Shown piece after piece: positions 1 through 10,333 of a DNA stretch of 45,111 nt. The stretch spans positions 1 through 45,111 of the forward strand of contig JADNYJ010000277.1 of assembly GCA_015501075.1 (NCBI GenBank), read 5' to 3'. Every line of letters begins with the position of its first letter. Within the stretch, counting starts at the first letter, position 1. The notes beneath the pieces are model-generated. The model was not told where the DNA came from and made no database searches. It saw only the letters and a program-made list of their open reading frames with translations. Both the position numbers and the translations under genes were made by a program. This stretch comes from Gymnopilus junonius. Taxonomy: Eukaryota; Basidiomycota; Agaricomycetes; Agaricales; Galerinaceae.

Positions 1-1
1 A

Positions 2-1045
2 GTGGTCATACTAAATGACTTGGAAATTATCACAGTCTGGGTCGATGATCTATTAGTGTTCACCCTCTCTGACGAGCGCATGAAGAAGCTTAAAAGTGAA
101 TTGAATTCTATATTGGACCTTACAGATCTTGGGGAACCAACAAAGATAGTTGGTATTGAGATTACTCAAACCCCGGACTCCATTACCATCTCACAAAGGC
201 AATATATTGAAACTATTCTATGCCGTGAGGGTATGGAGAAGTGTAATCCAGTTTCTACACCATTGGATCCAAATATAGTGCTCAAACTGAACCCCAAAGG
301 ATCAGACAGAAATAGAAGCAATTCTTATGCATCATTAATTGGTTCCCTTCAATATCTGGCAACCGCCACAAGGCCCGATATAGCTTATGCCATAAATAGA
401 TTGGCTGCCTTTACAGCAAATCCAAGCATGGCTCATTATACGGCGGCTAAGAGGGTCCTCAGATACTTAGCTGGGACCAAGAATTATGGTATCACTTATA
501 CAACTAAACCTCACAAATTTCAGAGGAACAATCTAGCCTTTGGGTACTCAGATGCTGGCTTTGCAAATGCCGATGACAGGAAATCTATTTCTGGGTACAT
601 GTTCTTATCTCATGGAGGAGCGATTATGTGGGGATCAAAGAAGCAGTCCACAATCACACTTTCCTCCACAGAAGCTGAATATGTGGCATTATCCGAAGCA
701 TCTAGAGAAGCCATGTGGCTCCATGCTTTATATGAAGAATTAGGCTTTGAGCAGAAAGAACCAACTCTCATTCTGGGAGATAATGATGGTTCTATTGCTA
801 TGGCTAAAAATCCCCAGTTTCATAAGAGGGGTAAACATATAGATATAAGATGGCATTGGGTTAGAGAGAGTGTCAAAGAAGAATCAGTGTGTATAAAGGA
901 CTGCCAAGATCCTCAACAAATGGCAGATATATTTACTAAGCCTTTACAGAGGCCCAAGTTCATTCGGCATGTTGCCGAACTCAGATTATCGGACTCCTCG
1001 CTTGAGGGGGAGTGTTGGGGCGTAGGCGACAACCCGAGTATCTGA
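2..1045 (+). CDS. copia-type Pol, reverse transcriptase C-terminus plus RNase H (partial)
   Basis: The open frame enters from the left edge and stops at 1045, just inside the LTR. The reading opens with the RT active-site box in the form WVDDLLVF, followed by the copia RT tail (LGEPTKIVGIEI, then SLQYLATATRPDIAYA). RNase H follows, with GYSDAGFANADDRKS, the SSTEAEYVAL glutamate motif and LGDNDGSIAMA. It ends with the usual KHIDIRWHWVRE and MADIFTKPL blocks. These are conserved copia landmarks, so assignment is firm. Its product would copy element RNA into DNA in cytoplasmic virus-like particles. No frameshift or stop is visible in 347 residues. Confidence 0.93.
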   Translation: MVILNDLEIITVWVDDLLVFTLSDERMKKLKSELNSILDLTDLGEPTKIVGIEITQTPDSITISQRQYIETILCREGMEKCNPVSTPLDPNIVLKLNPKGSDRNRSNSYASLIGSLQYLATATRPDIAYAINRLAAFTANPSMAHYTAAKRVLRYLAGTKNYGITYTTKPHKFQRNNLAFGYSDAGFANADDRKSISGYMFLSHGGAIMWGSKKQSTITLSSTEAEYVALSEASREAMWLHALYEELGFEQKEPTLILGDNDGSIAMAKNPQFHKRGKHIDIRWHWVRESVKEESVCIKDCQDPQQMADIFTKPLQRPKFIRHVAELRLSDSSLEGECWGVGDNPSI

Positions 1046-1231
1046 CATTCAGTCGGAGATTGAATACTTACCTTAGATAGTAGGTATGATCGAGATTGTA
1101 GTATATAAACAGCTGTCCGAGAAGGACGGAATGTAACTGTTCTTGTACCTGAATCCTTACCTTCCTTAAAGGGAAGTCAAAGGGTTTTATTAAATGCTAC
1201 ATACGTAGACTACACCGTTGCCAAAGCAACA
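1013..1231 (+). repeat. 3' LTR of the copia element
   Basis: Starts TGTTGG directly after a purine tract (GAGGGGGA) and appears to end GCAACA near 1231, giving TG..CA ends that are imperfect inverted repeats and a length of about 219 bp, normal for copia. A TATA-like TATATAAAC lies near 1102-1110, as expected for a U3 promoter. The right boundary is inferred from the TG..CA rule only; no second LTR is available to align. Confidence 0.7.
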
Positions 1232-2116
1232 TAAGCGGGTCGGGACTTGGGGTTGATCATTACAGCTTGGCAGCTCCTGGCCTTGGGCTTCAGGCAGGAC
1301 TTGATGGTTAAAACCCAGTGGGAGGTGATTACAGTTCTCCATACATCACCATAAATCCCCATCATCCAGAGCTCCTCACTGTATTTCTCTTCCGCTTTTC
1401 CTACCACTATGCATGCAGGTCATTTTGACCAATTTATTTTCTCTAGCTGCTTTTGTTTGGGCTACTCATCTTCATCCAAGTCATCCAGTTCTCTCAGTTC
1501 TTCCCTGTCTGGTGCCTCGCATAGTATTTGCTAATATTTTATACATTCCTCCCTTTTTCCTGCCTGCTGACGCGCGCTGTGGGACTATGGACAATCTAGG
1601 GACCGGCTGGACAATCAGTACATGGAAGTTCGAGAAGAGCTAGCTCCTTCTGTCTGCAGAGGGTATGCCTTTCCCATGCCTCTTATGTAAGCTTTTTCTC
1701 TGCCCGTTGTTGTGGTCGTCGTGGCCCCCGTCGTGCTCGTATTTTCCACCCCTGCTCGATTCTTTTATCCAGTAGATAACAGCTACACGTATGCCTTCTA
1801 GCTGCCTCTTTTTCGTAGTTCTACGTCTGTTCTTGGACCCCTTTTTTGTCCAATAGTACTCTACAACCGTCTTTTTCCGACTAAAAAATATACTTTCACC
1901 AAATCCCGTCCGTTTTCCGTGATTCTCTTTTGCAACCCTGCAGACGTCTTCCCTCTGATAGTAGACGTCGCTAGCGGTTCAGCCTTTTGAGTAATACACG
2001 CAAAAAACGACTTGAGCACTTTTGATGATGGTGGTTGAGGTCAGGTATAACATCATGTGCGCCGGACTTAACTTGATTGATCAATGGTGATGTAACCCTA
2101 CTCCGTCGCCCGATAC
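1232..2116. other. intergenic, upstream of MFS gene
   Basis: 885 bp with no convincing gene. Short open frames here lack recognisable motifs and splice structure. The stretch 1640-1960 is pyrimidine-rich on the + strand, as often seen upstream of fungal genes, so it probably holds the promoter of the transporter at 2117. Confidence 0.5.
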
Positions 2117-4296
2117 ATGGAGAGCAGCCAAGATCTGGCCAATGATTATCGGCGTTCTGCCTGTGACCACCTACTGCAAATTGCTGCTACTGAGGCCGAC
2201 TCAGAGAATGACGACCTCCTAGAGCCTGTCGAGGAGGAACCAGAACCATTGCCACCCTCCTTCTCGAAACGGAGAGCTTTCTTCATTCGAAGTTTGGCAT
2301 TGCTATGTGCATGCAGTCTTAGTGTTGGTTCCCATTAGTAGGGGCATTCGCATATTTCACTTTTTACATATTGATTTGTGCCCTAGCGCTTCGAACATTC
2401 TTGGGCCCCTGAAAAGTCGGCTGCACCGGGAATTAGGAACCTCGCACACTGAATTCGGTTTACTTTTGTCGTCATTCAGCCTCAATAGCACATGGACACC
2501 ATTAGTCGGTGGACTTGTCGCGAGCCGTTTAGGTACAACTTTTACTAGTATACTGGCCACGGGCGTAATTCTGATGGGTGCGTTTAATCACAAATTTTCA
2601 CATTATTTTTCTGAGATCTGGTGTCTTTACAGGACAAATTTTTCTTCTATGTGGCGACATATGGGGAGACATACGACTCATGGCCCTCGGGCTGTTCATA
2701 TTTGGTCTCGGGGTCAGTCCCTTAGCAGTAGTGCAAGAGACCATAATCGTCCGCTTCTTCAAGTCTCATGGCTTAGGCTTGTCAATGGCTTTCGGTCTTA
2801 TCGCTGGAAAAGGAGCGTCGTTCCTGTCAGCACGAACATCTTATCCGCTGACCGAGCACTGGGGTCCTCGTGCACCTTTCTATGTTGCCACATTCCTTGC
2901 GGCGCTTTCAGTTGTGATCAACCTTCTGTACATTTCTTTGTCCAAATGGTTGATCGATGGCTCTGGCGCAGAACTGGAAGCACCAGATATCAGCGAAGAA
3001 GCCAAACGCCGTCTGTCCATCAACATGACTCAAGCCCAAGCTTTACAGAAAGTAGCCGACAAGAAAAAGGTGCATCTTGGCCAGATAATGGAGTTGGGTG
3101 ACTTATTTTGGGTGTAAGATAATCCTTCTTGTCATTTGAATCATGCTCAACGTTAAATAGCTATATGCTTTTGAACATTTTCTGTGGGATGATATGGTCA
3201 CCTTTCATTCACCTTGCAGCGTAAGCATACTCAACCTTCTCACAGATATCGATTATCAATCACGGATTAAATAGGAATATAATCGAGAGTCGCTATCATA
3301 TGCCAGAAGAAAATGCTGCGAACACTGCATCTTATCTCTTGGCGGGGCCTATTATCCTTTACCCGATGGTACAGTCCCTGGGTCTCTCAAATCATATCCA
3401 TTACTGACCGCTCTGAAGGCCGGCTTTTTTATAGATCACAGGAAGCATGGACCAATTATTTTGCAGCTCCTTTTCCTTTCATCGATTTTGACAATGTCTG
3501 CTTACCTCTGGTTTGTCCTGAATCCCAACTGGACCAAAACCCCCGTGCTCGGCATCATTTCATTTGCTATAGGGCACGGTTTTTCACCTCGTAAGTTTTG
3601 TCTTTCTAAGTTTTGTCTTTCTCTGGTAAATGCATTCAAATTATTGTTACCTCGACTTCAATTTATTCAGTGCTGCTTGTGGTGCTTGTTCCCAAAATCG
3701 TTGCCTCAAAGTACATCTCAACAGCCTTGGGTGCTCACAAAAGTGTATGCCAACTAACTACAAACCATATTACTGTTTCTGATTCGCCCACACAGATGGA
3801 ACAAACGGGGTCTACTATTTTCCAGACTCTAGCAGGTATCTGGCTGGATTCAGGGAGTGAAAAGAGATTGGGAGACTCCTTAATGCAGGAATTGCTCAAT
3901 TCTTTTCTGGCATTAAATGCCCTGGAATTTTGCGTCCTTCTGCTATTGGCTTACCTTCAACATTGGAAAAACTCCAAAATCCATGGAGAACAGTCACACA
4001 TCCGATCCAATAGTTTCAACCACCGTTCTCGCCTGGATACGTCATCGCATCGTGGTCAACTGTATACCCCGACTCAAGATACACCTCTTTTGGATTCATC
4101 GAGTCACTTCAGACAGTATACTTCCGATTCCAATCTATCGGTTTTGAGCCTTCGACACGACATGAGGAAGGATGAATCTGAGATTCGTCGAGGATTGCTG
4201 ATGGCGTTCCTTTGCGCAGCCCTACTACTTGCTGCGTGGGCTTTGTTCTTGGTAACGGCATGGTACAAACTGGGACGCAAAAAGGGAACAGACTGA
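2117..4296 (+). CDS. MFS transporter, MFSD1-like, 8 exons
   Basis: Exons 2117-2337, 2387-2577, 2633-3113, 3161-3220, 3275-3368, 3419-3590, 3671-3744 and 3796-4296 join in one frame to 597 residues. The N-terminus is acidic and cytosolic-looking (LLEPVEEEPEPLPPS). About a dozen hydrophobic segments follow, including the N-half block FGLLLSSFSLNSTWTPLVGG and the glycine-rich run GLSMAFGLIAGKGASF. A long central hydrophilic loop precedes the second half, and a Ser/His-rich loop precedes the last TM, which ends WYKLGRKKGTD. The overall pattern resembles the MFSD1 branch of the major facilitator superfamily, whose animal members sit in lysosomes; vacuolar location and substrate are inference only. 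Convergent with the SurE-like gene. Confidence 0.85.
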
Positions 4297-4581
4297 ATTG
4301 TTTGCCTTACTTAAGCGCTGTAGGAATAGATAAATATTATCTACAGACCGACGCCTTCAATGATGAAGAGGCTTTCTTATTGCTTTGTAGACGAAGACGT
4401 GGTAGGTAATCCAGCTCGACTCCTGGATATTTAGTTTTTTTCCGTGCAAGTGAAACATTATGCGCGCTTTTGGGACATATATTTAAAATACCCTTGCCTA
4501 CGCTGATCTCAAAGCTGACAGCTCACCATTTCTATGCATCTTGGATGTATATTGATTCCTATATCTAAATTGTCAAGTGGA

Positions 4582-5983
4582 TTACAATCTCATCTTCCAT
4601 ACTAGACTGTCAGGATCAACTACGAGAGTGGTAGCCGGCTCGCCGAAGCTTGCTCTTAGAGGTGTTACACTGACCCAACCTTGATGCAATGCCCAACCAT
4701 CGGACCCAACAGGAAGAGAGTCTAGAGAAGGTGTGATCAGGCCTGCTATTTCTGGAGCCCATTTAAACAGCAGCTGATTGTTTCCTTCACTGTTTGAGCG
4801 AGGCACAAAAATGAGGGATTGGCTGTCGTCAAGAGCATCTGGTCCAGCAGCTTTCGCTGAACGATCATCCAACATCGAAATGCTCTTGAAAAGGCGGCCA
4901 TATGAGTTGCGCCACATCGTTGTCCAACTTATTTTTAGACCCTCATCTGAAAGAATATTTTCTATCAGAGGTATGTTAATACTGTAAAGGTCAACTTCGC
5001 CATGTCGTATCCCGCAGTCGTCCTGGCCCCAATTATTCCAGAGGTAATTGATGATTCGGCAACTTAATTCATGAGCGGGTTCGAAGTATGCAGAGGGAGT
5101 TGGATGGACGACTGTTCCGTATGAAAGGGCAATTGAGCGTTTTTTCGACAGTGATGCTGACATGGCGGCACCAATGGTACCAGAGCTCAAAGCAAAAGCA
5201 GCTTAGAGAAAATTCTGAGCAAATTGTCGCAAGAAAGAACATTGCTGATGACCTTACAAGAGGTATTTCGTCCAAGATTTGGACCCGATATCTTTAATTA
5301 TTGTAAGAATACTGCTGCAGGCATAACTAAACCTTGGAGAGTGATTCTTACCACGAGATCGATGCCATCATTGAATAAATTATGAAGAGCAATATTGGCA
5401 CATGTTGCAGGAGTCTAGGGTTTGAGTCAGCCCATCTGTCGGTAAACTTGCTCGTTCGACTTGCGTACACCATCTAAGAGTATCCATTCAGCCTGCAAGC
5501 CAAAAGATGAACATATAAACGGGGATAAGAGTCGATAATCGATTACCAATTCCCCGTCTTCCAAAGGCCTAGGATGGGGAGAAATTTCACCATTCCCGTC
5601 TTCCTTTGGGTAGAAATAATTGCCTTTGGTAACTTCCTTTATATGATATGCTTTGCCTATGGAAAAACTCTTTTAGTGAGACGAACTAGATGAGAACGGC
5701 AACAGACCGATCCAAGATTTCTGTGAGCTTGGTAGTACGACCCTCACATCCCATCCTTTAATAAGAAAAGGTATCCCACAAGTCTCTCAAGGGACAGTAC
5801 AATTTTCGGTCATACCGAGATGCAGTTTTAGATGACGATAGAGCCCTAGGATGTAGGGAGACTCTTTGGAATCGGGGGGCCCATCGTCATTCTGAAAATA
5901 AAGCAAGAAGCTTGAAGGAATCAAAATTACAGAGAAATAGAGAGAAATACCGTGAGGAGGACGACAGGTTTGACGGAAGACAT
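4582..5983 (-). CDS. SurE-like survival protein / 5'(3')-nucleotidase family, 8 exons
   Basis: Exons (minus) 5951-5983, 5816-5891, 5708-5755, 5547-5656, 5469-5492, 5352-5414, 5258-5291 and 4582-5201 sum to 1008 nt, 335 residues. The start gives MSSVKPVVLLTNDDGPP, the SurE N-terminal metal-binding box with the acidic pair. Later come GIDLVISGPNLGRNTS and SSGTIGAAMSASLSKKRSIA, the other conserved SurE blocks. The fungal part then has NYLWNNWGQDD and TTMWRNSYGRLFK. The family hydrolyses phosphate from nucleotides with a divalent metal. In yeast Pby1 a SurE domain is fused to a tubulin-tyrosine-ligase-like domain; no such domain is present here. Shares a 206-bp divergent promoter with the RasGEF gene. 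Confidence 0.9.
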
Positions 5984-6189
5984 TGGACTGTTGTTGCCAG
6001 TGGAAGGAGTTGGGGAATTCTCAGGCTGTTGTCATGCTGTTAACTTGACGTTGTAAACAGGGTACGACATCAAAATGATCCAAAGGTCAGGCCATAACTG
6101 GTCATCAGTTCTAGTCTTTTTTCCTCACCTCTTATTTTCACGTTTGCGATCTGCCTCTGCCCTTTTAATTACGGCGAATTTCATGTTCA
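5984..6189. promoter_or_regulatory. divergent promoter region SurE-like / RasGEF
   Basis: The two ATGs point away from each other with 206 bp between them, so both promoters must lie here. On the + strand, pyrimidine runs (about 6115-6135) precede the RasGEF start. No individual site is claimed. Confidence 0.5.
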
Positions 6190-9100
6190 ATGTCTGCTGC
6201 TCGTGAACTACCGGAACTTCCAACCCATGTACCCTTGGAAGTACCTACCAACAATGTATCTGATGTAATTACCAGTTCCAACCTTCCTCTCCAAGCCAAC
6301 AAGATATACATTCAATCTCCCGCACCCTCTCTTGCCGAGTCCTTCTCAACAGCGTTGTCTTCACCAGGAGAAGATGCCGAAGAGACCTCACGTTTTGGCC
6401 TCTCGTCCTTAGCCCCACCTCAGAGTCTACGTAAATCCACTTCAGTAGATTCGTTTGCGCAGCCTCGTGACAATTTTCGAGGTTACCCAGTCGACTCTCC
6501 AGATTCTTCAAAGGGAAAAGGTCACGGAACCTTTCAGCAGCTCAAGGGCGTTCAGAAAAGCAACGTCAGCCTGGCCGGCACCGTGGCGAAAGTCTAGGTT
6601 CCGCTGAACGCCGTGCCGATGTGTCTCCACTGTTGGATTCTGACATTGATCGCTATGACCCGCTTAATGCGACTTCCACAGATCGCTTTCGGCGTGTATC
6701 CCTCAAGAACTCCGACCCTTCGAAATCGTTTATTAGAGGCGGCGACTTACCTCTTCCTTCGCGAGCCCGGAATAATAGTATAACGATAGCACCTATTCCT
6801 CCCATTTCTGAAGAACGTAGAAGTCAACGAGGAAGTCTAGCTTCAATATCGTCGATGTCCTCGCTACAGTCTTCTAAGGGGAAGATTAGCGCTTACGCAG
6901 ACAGTGCGGGTCGTATGCGTAGCGGAAGCTTGGGGTACAGTTCGTCCAAGCGAAATGCCGTAAATCATCCGGCGAGGGTGATTATCTTTTCTCCTCAACA
7001 CTTTGTTAAAGCTCATCATTTAAATATAGGATGGGTTTCCTCAAGGCATCATTGTGTTGGCGGTGGTCGGTACAAAGAGTTGCGGCAAATCAACCCTGGT
7101 CTACAAGGGTCTTTCAAGCTACGGCCTTAAGGAATCCACTGTGACCAAGCCCCGTCAGGAGTCAGCTTCAGTACAGTGTGAGTGGAAACATACCTCAAAA
7201 TTGAAGTGCTCGCTGATTTGTTTCCAGATGTACGTCAAGCCTGTTCAGTCTTTCTTGATTTTTCCACGGAACCATCATTACCGGTCGAAGTTGTTGAAAT
7301 TGAAATCCAAAGCACGGATAGAGGTCCTTTGAAATTACCACAGGAACTTCTTCCAATCGATGGCGTTATGATTTGCTACGATTCATCGGATAGGGAATCA
7401 TTTCAGCCCGTTAAAAGTCTGTTACGTAGGTCTCATTTGTTATTCTGCTTTTTCATGTCCATTGACGTCAAACCATAGACGCCTATAGGACCATGTCAAT
7501 ACCAACCATGGTCTTGCAATGCAAGTCTGATCTGGAACGCGAAATAGAACCCAGGGATGCATTGTCCATGTTAGAGCAATATGACACTGGCCTAATTGAA
7601 GTGACGAATACGAGTTCAACAGGAAAAGAGAAAATGAGACAATCTTTTCACTATATGTTGAAAGCCGTCCTACGGCAAAGAGGTACGCTTCTTCAGGTGC
7701 TTTTGGAATACCATATTCATATGCTCTCACAGGACGTGATCCGAACATTGAAAACCGAAACCCGGCTACCCCGGACCTTACATACCAGAATCCGCCTTGG
7801 GCCGATTCCTGTAATAATACCCCGTCAACTTCACCTGTGATACCTGTTCCCAGCAGTTCGGCATCGGACATTGAATGCAACAATATCGATATCAACTTGC
7901 AAACTACCATCCTTTCCGCAGAACTTCATCCATCAATACAACATGAGATAAATATTTTGCCTGAAAACGGGCAATCAGCTCTCGTAGAAGATACCCAGAT
8001 CGCAGTGACAGAAATTGAAGATACCCAGCATTCTACTGATGCAAATGAAAATCCTCTTGGTCTGTCGGATGAGCAGCCAATACTCGACGAAAAGAAAAAC
8101 GGGACCCCGAGAGAACCGTTGGTATTTTAATTTATTTCATCATGACTTCAATTTACACTTGTCTGTATAGACGTCCAGCTCAGTGGTCGGATTTGGAAGC
8201 CCTGTTAGACAAACTCTTATTTGTCGCTGTTAGTGGCGAAGGTTCGTACCCGTCTTGTGCTAGTTTCGCTTAATTGACATTGCTATCAAGACCCGACTTT
8301 CATAACACATTTCCTTCTCACTTACCGGAGGTTTGCTACACCACGGAGTGTGCTCCTTGCGATGCAAAAGCGCATGCGCCAACTGGATAGTCCCTGTGGT
8401 GATCCTATGTTCGCATGTTTTGCTCAGATGAGGTAGGATTGTTTCTGAATTTGTCAAGCATCTACTCATCTTTTTCTAGGATATGCAATCTACTGGAAAT
8501 GTGGATCCGTGACTTTCCACACGATTTTGCGGTACAGGGCACAGCTGGTGCCCTCAATGCTTTGATCAAATCAATTATCTCGAAAACGCACCTGCTGCAT
8601 TATGGTTCAGAATTTCTTCCCTTCCTGGAAGAACTACCTAGCCTTGTTGACCGGGACTCTGCATGGGCATTGAAGGTAGAAATAACGGACAACGACACTG
8701 ACAGCGGAAGTGAAGAAGAAACCCATGTTGTTGAAACTAAAGAAAGCCATTCTGCCGATCGTACCCCCGATCCTCCCAATGTCGCGACTGCATCCAGGCA
8801 GCGCAAATCCAGTCTTCCACATCCTAAGGCTATGCTTCCGCCTCAATTAAATAACCCTTATCAGCCTTTAAACGATTACACTCCAAAGCAGCATATAAAG
8901 GATCTTGTGAAGCTTGCCCAAGACGTCTTAAGCACAGATTCCGAGGAGATAGCCCAGGAGATCACAAGAAAGGGAGTGAAGCAATTTTTAGACATTGAGG
9001 TTTGATTGTTTATGCCTATCACTTGATTTTCATCTGATTATATAGCAGCCGCGGGATTGGCTTCAATTTACTTTTGTGTCGGGAAAAAAGACCAATCCCG

Positions 9101-9902
9101 ACCCTATCGCAGAATTCAATACCACTTCAAATCATCTGGCGACTGGTTTGTTTGATTACTTGCCTTCTATGAAGCCACACATCTCATGATTCGTAATAGG
9201 GTGATATCGCTTATACTTTGTCATGAACGTCCAAGGCATCGATCTCGACAGATTGAAAAATTCGTTGAGATTGCTCAAAAGCTGAGGCAATTAAATAATT
9301 ATTCGGCGCTTCGTGCCTTTGTTGCCGGAATCAACATTGCTACGGATGACCCAACAATGGAACAGTTCAAGGCCAAAGCTCCAGAAGCAGCAAAAAACCT
9401 AATGTCATGGGATGTTTTATTACAGCAAATACGTTCCCATCGTGCGTATCGACTGGCATTGAGGAATTCGAAAGGAGCTTGCATTCCTGCTCTGTGAGTT
9501 AACTGATTGCTTCAAGAATTTTACTGACTTTGTTTGCCACACAGGGAGGTCCATATGTCAGACCTGATAAGAGCACATGAAGGCAACGGGGAGACAAATA
9601 CAGACTATCCGGATAAAATACATTGGGGCAAATTCAATATGATGGGAAGGTTCATCACTAGCACACTCCAATGTCAAGCCCAATGTCGCAATTCTAACGA
9701 CTACGACTTTCCGAAACGTGAAGCAATCGCTGAGTTACTCTCACGGAAGCCTGTGATGAGTATAGAGGTACGGGCAGACTCTTGGACACTGACAGTCATG
9801 CTCACAACTTAAAATTAGATGCAGAAATCAAGGCTCAACTCGCAAGATTTTGATTATGATGAAGCTCATCCAGGTCAGCGGAAAATATTTTTTTGGGGAT
9901 AA
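6190..9902 (+). CDS. Ras guanine-nucleotide exchange factor with N-terminal GTPase-like domain, 13 exons
   Basis: Thirteen exons (6190-6481, 6538-6959, 7030-7177, 7228-7425, 7479-7682, 7733-8121, 8184-8241, 8291-8432, 8480-8999, 9049-9149, 9200-9493, 9545-9767, 9819-9902) sum to 3075 nt, 1024 residues. A Ser-rich head comes first. Then a P-loop domain with GTKSCGKST (Walker A/G1) and a CKSD in the place of the Ras NKxD. An acidic linker leads to the RasGEF_N domain (DPTFITHFLLTYRRFATP) and the CDC25-type catalytic domain (IEPRDWLQFTFVSGKK, RQIEKFVEIAQKLRQLNNYS, IHWGKFNMMGRFI). The catalytic part would load Ras with GTP at membranes. Which Ras it serves cannot be told. The first intron (6482-6537) is the weakest call. 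Confidence 0.9.
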
Positions 9903-10333
9903 GTATGTCCTTGTTTTTCTTCGACTTTATCATCTCTGTATATCCGGCGGATTTGTATTATAAACGAATTACCTGCTATGTAAATATTTCTGTTGCAAGA
10001 TAATTTTGGAAAAGTTGTTCAGAATCGTGACTACGTTTAATTCGATCACACCGTGAACTAATTTGATGGCGAGATCTCCGATGACATCCTCTCATTTAAA
10101 TTTTATACTGCTCCATAACGAGAGTTAAAGCCGTATCGAATTATTCACGCCACATATTCAACTAGAGATATTGACTCGTTCCAATCTGAAAACCTTCGGA
10201 GTTTACTGCCTGTGGAGCTGGCTTCAGCAACCTTTTCATCCAAGATCGCAGACCATTCGGTGGAGTCCAGTCAAAAAGGCGTTGCCGCCGAAATAATTCA
10301 ATCGAGAATCGTCATACCGTGTATTCCACAAAT
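9903..10333. other. intergenic, RasGEF to APC4
   Basis: 431 bp between two same-strand genes, AT-rich in its first half. It should hold the RasGEF 3' end and the APC4 promoter. I see no RNA gene or repeat. Confidence 0.5.

Larger units (their letters stand above)
1..1231 (+). mobile_element. Ty1/copia LTR retrotransposon, 3' end (truncated by window edge)
   Basis: Only the last part of the polyprotein gene and the 3' LTR lie in the window; gag, protease, integrase and the 5' LTR would be to the left. The order RT, RNase H, purine-rich tract (about 1004-1011), LTR is that of Ty1/copia elements. The coding part has no internal stop, so this copy may be young. The 5' LTR and target-site duplication cannot be seen. 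Confidence 0.9.

Noticed and set aside
6470..6600. Stop codon and frame change near the RasGEF N-terminus
   Set aside because: A 56-nt intron (6482-6537) restores the frame, and the full model closes at 1024 residues.
9140..9200. Apparent frameshift in the RasGEF catalytic domain
   Set aside because: Using the second GTTTG donor (9150) and the acceptor at 9199 gives a 50-nt intron and an unbroken frame.
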